64,000 nt of DNA from Alphaproteobacteria bacterium (GTDB lineage: Bacteria; Pseudomonadota; Alphaproteobacteria; Micavibrionales; Micavibrionaceae): contig JAACPE010000002.1 in assembly GCA_009995595.1 (NCBI GenBank), forward strand, positions 248,001-312,000, read 5' to 3'. The translations under genes and the position numbers were made by a program. Shown in pieces: positions 42,730 through 50,471 of this stretch (positions are counted from its first letter, which is position 1; every line of letters starts with the position of its first letter). The notes under the pieces were generated by a model. That model did no database searches. It saw nothing but the letters and a program-made list of their open reading frames with translations, and was not told the origin of the DNA.

Positions 42730-43566
42730 TTATTTTTGTCTAAAGCTGTGGGCTTCGTATGTGCCCATGAGCAAGACGTCTTTGGCAAAAAAGCCAAGCT
42801 CTTCCATAGCCAGTTGCAAGGAGCGTTCCTCGGGATGACCAAAAACATCGGCATAAAATTGCGCCGCTTGTAATTTTTCATCCACGTATGATTCAAGCTT
42901 AACCATGTTAATTCCATTGGTCGCAAAACCGCTTAAAGATTTGAATAGCGCGGCAGGGATGTTACGGACTTCAAAGAGGAAGCTTGTAATGTACGTTTTC
43001 TTGGGATCATAGGCAGGAACATGCACGTCTTTTGACAAAAAGATAAAACGCGTTGTGTTATGCCCGACATCTTCAATGTTCTCTTTTAAGACTTCAAGGC
43101 CGTATATTTTCGCGGCAAGGGTTGAGGCAATGGCCGCTTGGCTTGGGTCATTCATGGCCAAAATATCTTTGGCAGAGCCAGCCGTATCGGCGCGGACATG
43201 TTTTTTGAGGCCCAATTCTTTGATAATCTTTGTACATTGAGGCAGGGCGTGAATGTGGCTGTGAACATCGGTCAAACCCTCAATTGTAGCGCCTTTGAGA
43301 CCGATAAGGGCGTGATGGATCGGTAAGAATGTCTCCCCGATAATGTGAAGGCCGCTTGATGGCAATAATCGGTGCACATCGGCTACGCGCCCAGCAAGGG
43401 TATTATCAATAGCAATAATTGCTAAATCTGCCGTACCGTCTTGGGCGCATTTGAAGGTTTCCTCGAATGTTTCGCAAGGGATTGTTTGTGCATCAGGATA
43501 GATTTCTAAGGCAGCCTGTTCGTGATAGGCGCCATGAAAGCCTTGAAATGAGATTTTTTTAGTCAT
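42730..43566 (-). CDS. pheA: Prephenate dehydratase
   Basis: Decarboxylates and dehydrates prephenate to phenylpyruvate for phenylalanine. The N-terminal KISFQGFHGAYHEQAALEIY, IDNTLAGRVADVHRLL and DTAGSAKDILA are enzyme motifs, with HNTTRFIFLSKD carrying the catalytic-type TRF. A C-terminal ACT domain (FLFEVRNIPAALFKSLSGFA, GINMVKLESYV) would bind phenylalanine for feedback. The open frame reaches 43683, but the ATG at 43564-43566 with GGAAGAAG upstream gives 278 residues, the normal monofunctional size. Confidence 0.96.
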   Translation of the reverse strand: MTKKISFQGFHGAYHEQAALEIYPDAQTIPCETFEETFKCAQDGTADLAIIAIDNTLAGRVADVHRLLPSSGLHIIGETFLPIHHALIGLKGATIEGLTDVHSHIHALPQCTKIIKELGLKKHVRADTAGSAKDILAMNDPSQAAIASTLAAKIYGLEVLKENIEDVGHNTTRFIFLSKDVHVPAYDPKKTYITSFLFEVRNIPAALFKSLSGFATNGINMVKLESYVDEKLQAAQFYADVFGHPEERSLQLAMEELGFFAKDVLLMGTYEAHSFRQK

Positions 43567-43736
43567 TTTTTCTTCTTCCAATTGAAGTGTTATTCGAGCT
43601 TGCAAAACACTATGCATATGCGGTAAACCACGCTCGACAATGCAAATACTATTGGTATAGTGTGAAATGATAATTATAGGCAAGCCTATTTAGACCATAA
43701 AAGACAACGACATTATAAGATTAAGGGTACAGATCC

Positions 43737-44384
43737 ATGGGTGGAATGGAATTTAATAAGATTTTTGCAGCGATTTTAGTTGCTGGAATTGTGGCGATGC
43801 TCTCAGGATTTGTGGCTGAAAAGCTTGTGCATCCTCATAAACTTAAAGAAAATGCCTTTCCGATAGAAGTGACTGAAAGTGTTGGCGGCGGCGCTGCTGT
43901 TGAGAAAAAGGCAGAGCCTGTCCTTGCGCTTATTGCCGAAGCGGACATTGCCCGCGGTCAAAAATTATCCAAGGCCTGCGCGGCTTGCCATAGCTTTGAT
44001 AAAGGTGGCCCGAATGGCGTTGGCCCCCATTTATGGGGCGTTGTGGGTGTCACAAAACAAAATATTTCTGATTTTTCATATTCTGGCGCGCTCAATGCGA
44101 ATGGGGAAAATGTCTGGACGTATGCTGCGCTTAACGAATTTTTATGGAATCCAAAGAAATACGCCCCTGGTACAAAGATGAGCTACGCTGGTTTGAAAAA
44201 GCCAGAAGATCGCGCCGCGCTTATTGCTTGGCTTAGAACGTTAAGTGATAGTCCCAAAGCGCTTCCTAATCCGACTGAAATTGCTGCTGAAGAGGCCAAA
44301 TTAATGCCGCCGCAAGTGCAGGAAGTGGTTGAAGAAGCGATTGAAACAATCAAAGACGTTGTTGAGGATGCCCCTAGCAATTAA
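43737..44384 (+). CDS. Membrane-anchored c-type cytochrome, CycM-like
   Basis: 215 residues: an N-terminal uncleaved anchor helix (IFAAILVAGIVAMLSGFVA), a flexible acidic linker, and one class I cytochrome c domain with the heme site KACAACHSFDKGGPNGVGPH and the distal Met ligand in PGTKMSYAGLKKPEDRAALI. This is the CycM/cytochrome c552 type that carries electrons from the bc1 complex to aa3 oxidase in alphaproteobacteria. The C-terminal acidic tail of about 35 residues is an extension. AAGGGT ribosome site upstream. Confidence 0.93.
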   Translation: MGGMEFNKIFAAILVAGIVAMLSGFVAEKLVHPHKLKENAFPIEVTESVGGGAAVEKKAEPVLALIAEADIARGQKLSKACAACHSFDKGGPNGVGPHLWGVVGVTKQNISDFSYSGALNANGENVWTYAALNEFLWNPKKYAPGTKMSYAGLKKPEDRAALIAWLRTLSDSPKALPNPTEIAAEEAKLMPPQVQEVVEEAIETIKDVVEDAPSN

Positions 44385-44403
44385 ACCCTAGCACATGCTG
44401 CCA

Positions 44404-44853
44404 CTAAGTTTTTTGTTCCCAGCCACCTGATTCATTTTGCATCCAATAGGTGATATCTAGCCCCTCTTCTTTATAAGCTTTCCATTTAATGCGTGCGGCT
44501 TGCACTTGGTCGTCACTGCGCCCATCAAGCATAATACAGCATAGATCATAACCTTCAAGCGAGGTGGCTTGCGCCCCTTGCGCCAAAATAACAATTTGGG
44601 CGTTATTGGGATTTTCCTCTTTATGGGTCAGCCAGATTGGTTGGTGCTGCGCATTACCCTCTTTATGACAGCCATGGGGCAGAAAGCTATCAGAGCGATA
44701 GGCCCATAAATGGGCGTTCATGCGCTCTACTTCTTTTTTATCGCTAAGACGGACAAGGATATTCTTATTACTTTTATAAGCCTTGGTGAGGATGAGCGGG
44801 AGAGCCTGATCCAAGTTTTGTTTGGTAAGATGGTAAAATCGGACGTCGGTCAT
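44404..44853 (-). CDS. holC: DNA polymerase III chi subunit
   Basis: Clamp-loader accessory protein that links the polymerase to SSB. VRFYHLTKQNLDQALPLILT, LSDKKEVERMNAHLWAYRSD, FLPHGCHKE and PIWLTHKEENPN are family motifs. 149 residues. Directly after pepA (17 bases) on the same strand, the common pepA-holC pairing. Confidence 0.93.
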   Translation of the reverse strand: MTDVRFYHLTKQNLDQALPLILTKAYKSNKNILVRLSDKKEVERMNAHLWAYRSDSFLPHGCHKEGNAQHQPIWLTHKEENPNNAQIVILAQGAQATSLEGYDLCCIMLDGRSDDQVQAARIKWKAYKEEGLDITYWMQNESGGWEQKT

Positions 44854-44870
44854 TTGCCAATGGTCATTTC

Positions 44871-46388
44871 TTATTCGTAATGATTGGCAACAAGCCTATC
44901 CAAAACGCGTACACCAAAGCCAACTCCGCCTGCGGGTACAGTGGCGCTGTCTGTTTTGTGAATCATCTTACCAGCAATATCCAAATGCGCCCATTCAACG
45001 TCTTTATCCGTAACAAAATGCTCCAAGAAGGCCGCAGCGGTACAGGCGCCGCCGTATTTACCGCCAAGATTTTTTAAATCAGCTATTTGGCTTTCGACTT
45101 CTTTTTTGTAGCTCTTATCGAGAGGCATACGCCAGAGTTTTTCGCCTGTTTGGCTGCTTGCCTCATTGAGTTTATCCCAGAGAGAGTTGCTGTTGACGAA
45201 CGCGCCGCAATATTCAGTGCCAAGAGCAACCATCATCGCGCCTGTTAAGGTCGCTAGGTCAATCATCATCTTAGGCTTTACTGTTTTTTGGACATAAGTC
45301 AGTGCGTCAATCAGCACAAGGCGCCCTTCGGCATCTGTATTGAGCACTTCAATCGTTTTGCCGCCCATAGATTGGATGATATCGCCTGGTCTGTACGCGT
45401 TGCTGGAGGGCATGTTTTCAGCCAAGCCAACAATACCAACCACATTGACTTTTGCTTGACGCAGGGCAAGAGATTTCATGAGGCCTACAACCGCGGCTGA
45501 GCCGCCCATATCCATTTTCATGTCCTCCATCCCTGGCCCAGGTTTAAGCGAAATACCGCCTGTGTCAAAGGTGACGCCTTTGCCAATAAAGGCAATCGGT
45601 TTTGCCTTTGCGGCAAGAGCGTTTTTAGGCAGGCCATTCCAGCGCATAATTAAAACGCGTGGTTTTCTTGCAGAGCCCATACCCACAGCAAGGTGAGAAT
45701 GAAAGCCTAATTTTTCCATTTTCTTTTCATCGAAAATTTCAATCTCTATACCCAGAGGTTTGAGGTCTTTTTTAACTTTGTCTGCAAAACTGGCGGGGTA
45801 TAGCTTGTTTGGTGGTTCATTCATTAAATCACGCGCGATAAAAACACCGTTCGCCATAGCATCATATTTTTTAAAGAGGGCAGCGGCGAGGCTGTTTGCC
45901 TCTGTGAGGATCGTCACTTTCATCGCCTTGGCTTTTGGTTTTTTATCCGTTTTATAAGCATCGAAGTAGTATGAGCGGAGTTTGAGGCCAAGTGCAAAAC
46001 GTACGCTATATTCGGCTTCATCATTTTTCTTAAGGCCAGTCAGGTTTTGCATCACAACGGCAATTTTTTCAGATTTTAACTTTTTGATGTGCGGGAAAAG
46101 CTTTCCCCCAATTGTTTCAACATCAAGGGCCTCCATATCATTTGGCGCACCAAGGCCGCATAAAATCACATGACCAATAGTGCTATGTGTTGGGGTTGGA
46201 ATTGAATAGATCTCGCCATTTTTACCTGTAAATGCAGATTGTTTTTTTAGGCTGGCGAGGATTGTTTTACGCGTGGCTTCATCAATCGCATCGTTTTGAA
46301 CAATAGTCTTTTTACCCTCAAACACAGGAAGAACAATTGTATCAAAAGTGGATTTTACATTTTTGGAAAAGCTGGCTGTGACTGTCAT
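44871..46388 (-). CDS. pepA: Leucyl aminopeptidase (M17 family)
   Basis: Two-metal (Zn/Mn) exopeptidase active in protein turnover. The metal and catalytic residues are in FIGKGVTFDTGGISLKP, MEDMKMDMGGSAAV and the signature NTDAEGRLVLIDAL. 505 residues, full length. E. coli PepA also binds DNA for XerCD recombination, but that is not evident here. Divergent from lptF across about 110 bases. Confidence 0.96.
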   Translation of the reverse strand: MTVTASFSKNVKSTFDTIVLPVFEGKKTIVQNDAIDEATRKTILASLKKQSAFTGKNGEIYSIPTPTHSTIGHVILCGLGAPNDMEALDVETIGGKLFPHIKKLKSEKIAVVMQNLTGLKKNDEAEYSVRFALGLKLRSYYFDAYKTDKKPKAKAMKVTILTEANSLAAALFKKYDAMANGVFIARDLMNEPPNKLYPASFADKVKKDLKPLGIEIEIFDEKKMEKLGFHSHLAVGMGSARKPRVLIMRWNGLPKNALAAKAKPIAFIGKGVTFDTGGISLKPGPGMEDMKMDMGGSAAVVGLMKSLALRQAKVNVVGIVGLAENMPSSNAYRPGDIIQSMGGKTIEVLNTDAEGRLVLIDALTYVQKTVKPKMMIDLATLTGAMMVALGTEYCGAFVNSNSLWDKLNEASSQTGEKLWRMPLDKSYKKEVESQIADLKNLGGKYGGACTAAAFLEHFVTDKDVEWAHLDIAGKMIHKTDSATVPAGGVGFGVRVLDRLVANHYE

Positions 46389-46498
46389 GTGTCTCTCTAT
46401 TTTGTTGCTATTATTTGATGATTTTGTGATAACTTCTTAACGATATCGTTATAATAAAGCGATTTGCGCAAACAACCAGATTAAAAACGATAAAAATC

Positions 46499-47656
46499 AT
46501 GTTTCCTGCTTTTAAGTTTTCAGCTTCTGTTTTTGATCGGTATGTTTTCAAAAATCTGGCGATTGTGACTGTTATTACGGCGATTGTACTGGCCGCTATC
46601 ATTCTTTTAACCCAATCTTTGAAGTTTTTAGAGTTGATCATTGAATCAGGGGCATCAAGCGCGGCGTTTTGGGTATTAACTTTGCTCGCTCTACCAAGGT
46701 TTTTTGAGGTGATATTACCCATCGCGGCCATGATTTCCTGTTTATTTGTTTATAACCGCATGGCGAGTGATAGTGAGGTGGTTGTGATGCGGGCGGCGGG
46801 ACAATCCCCAATGAGATTAGCCCAACCTGCCATATCACTTGCGCTTATTGTGACTATTGTTCTTTTGTTTATTACCACTTGGCTTGCGCCTGTTACATTA
46901 GCAAGCATGCAGCAAATGCGACAGGTTATTAAGGCGCAATATTCTTCGCTTTTATTGCGAGAGGGTGTTTTTAATCAAATAGGTGCAGAGCTGACGGTGT
47001 ACGTTCATAACAAAAATAAAGAAGGCGAGCTTGAGGGGTTAATCATTCATGATAGCCGCGCGGATTTGGAGCAGCCTGTTACCATTATTGCAAAAAAAGG
47101 GGTGATTTTGCTGTCAGATGAAGGACAGAAAGTCCTCGTTTATGAAGGCTCGCGGCAAGATTTTAATCCTAAAACAACGGGTCTTAATCGGCTTGATTTT
47201 GAGCGCTATTCAATTGATTTGCCCGAAGGGGAGGAAGTCCGCTTACGATGGAAAGAGCCAGATGAGCGTACGTTTATGGAGCTTTTGAACCCTGATGAAA
47301 ATATCAAGCGAGATGTCGATAGTAAAAAGGATTTTTTAACCGAGGCTCACCGACGTATTGTCACGCCCTTCCTGACATTGACGTACACAGCAATCGTTTT
47401 ATCTTTTCTTTTATTGGGTCCTGTCAATAGGCGTGGACAGAATGTACGTGTATCGCTCGCTGTTTTGACCGTGATCATTTTACAAGGGGTATATCTTGCA
47501 GCGGTAAACCAGGCTGGAGAAACAGTATTCGGCCTTCTTTTTATGTACGCTCTTGTCTTTATTCCTATGATTTTATGTTTGGTGCTATTAAGCACTTGGG
47601 CTGAAGTTATACGCCAGCGGCTGTTTTTCAAGCAGGGGTTTGCTCATGGCGTTTAA
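46499..47656 (+). CDS. lptF: LPS export permease LptF
   Basis: One of two permease subunits of the LptB2FGC LPS extractor. N-terminal helix (NLAIVTVITAIVLAAIILLT), two more helices, a periplasmic beta-jellyroll (about residues 120-260), and three C-terminal helices (LTYTAIVLSFLLLGPVNRRG and following) follow the YjgP/YjgQ pattern. 385 residues. It overlaps lptG by 11 bases. Confidence 0.95.
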   Translation: MFPAFKFSASVFDRYVFKNLAIVTVITAIVLAAIILLTQSLKFLELIIESGASSAAFWVLTLLALPRFFEVILPIAAMISCLFVYNRMASDSEVVVMRAAGQSPMRLAQPAISLALIVTIVLLFITTWLAPVTLASMQQMRQVIKAQYSSLLLREGVFNQIGAELTVYVHNKNKEGELEGLIIHDSRADLEQPVTIIAKKGVILLSDEGQKVLVYEGSRQDFNPKTTGLNRLDFERYSIDLPEGEEVRLRWKEPDERTFMELLNPDENIKRDVDSKKDFLTEAHRRIVTPFLTLTYTAIVLSFLLLGPVNRRGQNVRVSLAVLTVIILQGVYLAAVNQAGETVFGLLFMYALVFIPMILCLVLLSTWAEVIRQRLFFKQGFAHGV

Positions 47657-48776
47657 AAGAACAATATTGAATGCGGTCTCTAATTCTTTATCTGGGACGC
47701 TTGGGCTTTATTTGATGCGTAAATACGCCCTGAATTTTACGCTATTGCTATTGGGGCTACTCGGTATCGTGTACTTGTTTGATGTGGTTGAGTTGTTGCG
47801 CCGTGGGGGGAAACTGGGTGTTCCTGCCACTCTCATTCTTCAAATGGGCTTGTTAAAATTGCCAGATGTGGGACAGCAAATTTTCCCTTTCGTGATTTTG
47901 TTTAGTGCTATGTTCACATTTTGGCAATTATCTAAACGTCATGAGCTTGTTGTTATGCGCTCTGCGGGCCTATCTGTTTGGCAGTTTATGATGCCCATAG
48001 CTTTTGTAGCCTTAATTATCGGGGTTTTACACATGAGCGCTATCAATCCTTTTGGCTCTTTACTGATGAAGAAATTCGAAGGGATGGAAGCACAGCACCT
48101 TAAGAAACAATCAAGTGTTATATCCTTGAGTAATCAAGGGCTTTGGCTGCGTCAGGAGAATGAAGACGGAAGTATGGCTATCCTACATGCTGGAGCGATA
48201 CAAATGCCTGAATGGGGGCTTAAAAATGTGATTGTCTTCTTTTTTGAAGAGGGTTTCGTCTTCAAACGCCGTATAGACGCCCCGTCAGCTGTTTTAGACA
48301 AAGGGGAGTGGCGGTTTAATAATGCGGTAAGTAATGAACCGCAAAGGGCGCCAGAAAAGTCTGACTTTATCTTAATGGCAACGGATTTAACCATTGATGA
48401 AATTGAGGAGAGTTTCTCTGACCCTCAAACCATATCCTTCTGGGAGCTGCCAAATTTTATTCGGGTTATGCAACAAACAGGTTTTGATGCCCGCCCGTTG
48501 CAAGTGCATTTTCAAAAGTTACTCTCTATGCCGCTTTTGTTTTTAGCCATGGTTTTTCTGGCTGCCGCAGTTTCCTTGAGGCCGCCGCGCAAAAGTGGCG
48601 GGTTATTGCTTGTTTTGGTGGGCATATCCTTGGGATTTGTTGTGTTTTTCATGTCCAATTTTTTACAAGCCTTAGGCGCATCCAGCCAAATTCCAACCTT
48701 TGTGGCGGCTTGGTTTCCTTCTATCATCACCTTTTTGCTTGGTATTGGCGCGATTATGACTTTGGAGGATGGTTAG
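47646..48776 (+). CDS. lptG: LPS export permease LptG
   Basis: Second permease subunit of the LPS extractor. Helix near residues 30-50 (FTLLLLGLLGIVYLFDVVEL), two more helices, the VVMRSAGLSVWQFMMP segment, a periplasmic jellyroll and three C-terminal helices (SLRPPRKSGGLLLVLVGISL). 376 residues. The open frame begins at a TTG at 47640; the ATG at 47646 with AGGGG 7 bases upstream is the better start. Overlapping lptF suggests coupled translation. Confidence 0.95.
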   Translation: MAFKRTILNAVSNSLSGTLGLYLMRKYALNFTLLLLGLLGIVYLFDVVELLRRGGKLGVPATLILQMGLLKLPDVGQQIFPFVILFSAMFTFWQLSKRHELVVMRSAGLSVWQFMMPIAFVALIIGVLHMSAINPFGSLLMKKFEGMEAQHLKKQSSVISLSNQGLWLRQENEDGSMAILHAGAIQMPEWGLKNVIVFFFEEGFVFKRRIDAPSAVLDKGEWRFNNAVSNEPQRAPEKSDFILMATDLTIDEIEESFSDPQTISFWELPNFIRVMQQTGFDARPLQVHFQKLLSMPLLFLAMVFLAAAVSLRPPRKSGGLLLVLVGISLGFVVFFMSNFLQALGASSQIPTFVAAWFPSIITFLLGIGAIMTLEDG

Positions 48777-48950
48777 GCTCGCTCTAACTTAATAAGAGGG
48801 AATAGGCGGATTATGAGTTTTCCGTTGATTTTCCTGCAAATACCTTTAAAAATCATGAAGCTTTTAATTTACAATACATTTAAACTTTATTGATAAAATA
48901 CAATATTAGTCTATAAGACATAAAAATTATTATAAAAGAGATACATACAC

Positions 48951-49721
48951 ATGCATTTTCAGGTTCAAAAATACGGTTTTCAATCTTTGCTACTTACCTC
49001 GCTCGTATTGGCTTTAAGTGCATGTGGTGGCATGTCTGACAAGTATCAAAGTAGTGGTGAAATTAACGACCCGTTTGAAAAAATGAACAGAACAACTTTG
49101 GCGGTTAATGATGCCGTTGATAAAGCTGTTCTTGAGCCTGTTGCGCGCGGCTATCGCGCGGTGACACCAAGCGGTATTCGCACCGCCTTTGGTAACTTCT
49201 TAAACAACTTAAAAAGCCCAGTTGTTATCGGCAACCAAGTATTACAAGGCGATATGCAAGGCGCAGGAAATGCGACGGCGCGTATGGTGATTAATACGCT
49301 TGCTGGATTTGGTGGTATTTTAGATTTGGCTGATGCCGGCGGTATCGAAGATGAGCCAGAAGACTTTGGACAGACACTCGCAGTCTGGGGCGTTGGTGAT
49401 GGCGCGTATGTTGTTTTGCCATTTATGGGCCCATCCAGTGTGCGTGATACGGCAGGTATGTTTGTTGATGGTTATGCCGATCCGCTTCGTATTTATCTCT
49501 TTAACGTTGATAAAAAGGGCTGGCATTATGGCCGTATTGGCGGAACAGTTTTGAGCGAACGTGAGCGCCTTTTAGATGTTATTGATGATCTGCGCCGTAA
49601 TTCATTTGATTACTATGCGGCGATGCGAAGTGCCTATTACCAAAACCGCCAAGCCCTTATCAATGATAGCGGCAAGGCAGGTAATGCGGCGATTGAGATC
49701 CCGGAATATGACGATTTTTAG
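48951..49721 (+). CDS. mlaA: MlaA-type phospholipid-binding outer-membrane lipoprotein
   Basis: Removes mislocalised phospholipids from the outer leaflet and passes them to MlaC. Lipobox LALSACGGMS gives an acylated Cys near residue 25. EINDPFEKMNRTTLAVNDAV, RTAFGNFLNNLKSPVVIGNQ, DFGQTLAVWGVGDGAYVVLP and FMGPSSVRDTAG are strongly MlaA (VacJ). 256 residues. It is followed by mlaC; mlaDEFB are not in the window. Confidence 0.95.
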   Translation: MHFQVQKYGFQSLLLTSLVLALSACGGMSDKYQSSGEINDPFEKMNRTTLAVNDAVDKAVLEPVARGYRAVTPSGIRTAFGNFLNNLKSPVVIGNQVLQGDMQGAGNATARMVINTLAGFGGILDLADAGGIEDEPEDFGQTLAVWGVGDGAYVVLPFMGPSSVRDTAGMFVDGYADPLRIYLFNVDKKGWHYGRIGGTVLSERERLLDVIDDLRRNSFDYYAAMRSAYYQNRQALINDSGKAGNAAIEIPEYDDF

Positions 49722-49797
49722 GCCATTCTTGCGCCATAAAGACCATATTTATGATCTATAAAAACGAATAAACTTAATTATAATGAGAAGGTCTTTT

Positions 49798-50457
49798 ATG
49801 AGCGCATTGTCTTACCTAAAAAATGGTGTTTGTTTTACGGCATTATCGTTTTGTTTAATTTCACCTGTAAATGCCTTAGCACTTCATAATGGTCATCAGT
49901 CTTTAGGCAATACTTCATCCTTGCTTCATACTATCAGTGAGCAAGATCAAAAAGCCGAAGCTTTTATCACAAAAATGGGTGATAAGGCTGTTGGCTTTTT
50001 AAGTGATAAGTCAATGTCATCTGAGCAAAAAAGAAAAGAGTTTCAAAAACTTCTAAAAGATCATTTTGATATGGATACACTGGGTAAGTTTGCGCTTGGT
50101 AGTCATTGGCGCACAGCAACGCCTGCGCAACAAAGAGAGTACTTAAAACTTTTTGAGAAATTGATCGTTGATGTGTATTCAAAACGTTTTGATGATTATC
50201 AAGGCCAGCGCTTTGAAGTAAAATCATCACAGCCCACAGGCAAGCAAGATTCTCTAGTGCGCTCTGAAATTGTACCGACATCTGGCCCAAAAGTGAAAGT
50301 TGATTGGCGCGTGCGTAACAGTAATGGTACCCTTCAAATTATTGACGTTGTGATTGAAGGTGTGAGCATGTCGTTAACGCAGCGCTCTGATTTTTCAAGT
50401 GTCATTCAGCGCGGTGGCGGGAATGTTGAAGCGCTATTAGAACACCTTAGAAAATAA
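49798..50457 (+). CDS. mlaC: MlaC-type periplasmic phospholipid carrier
   Basis: Shuttles phospholipids between MlaA and the inner-membrane Mla complex. Signal peptide (VCFTALSFCLISPVNALA), then the MlaC fold: FQKLLKDHFDMDTLGKFALG, HWRTATPAQQREYLKLFEKL, VDWRVRNSNGTLQIIDVVIE and GVSMSLTQRSDFSSVIQRGG. The ATG at 49798 has GAGAAGG 7 bases upstream and is preferred over ATG 49783; it gives 219 residues. Convergent with the third DotA/TraY-like gene, 14 bases apart. Confidence 0.93.
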   Translation: MSALSYLKNGVCFTALSFCLISPVNALALHNGHQSLGNTSSLLHTISEQDQKAEAFITKMGDKAVGFLSDKSMSSEQKRKEFQKLLKDHFDMDTLGKFALGSHWRTATPAQQREYLKLFEKLIVDVYSKRFDDYQGQRFEVKSSQPTGKQDSLVRSEIVPTSGPKVKVDWRVRNSNGTLQIIDVVIEGVSMSLTQRSDFSSVIQRGGGNVEALLEHLRK

Positions 50458-50471
50458 TTTCTAAATTACTC

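Noticed and set aside
47640-47645. TTG start for lptG
   Set aside because: The ATG at 47646 is correctly spaced from AGGGG and gives the usual N terminus.
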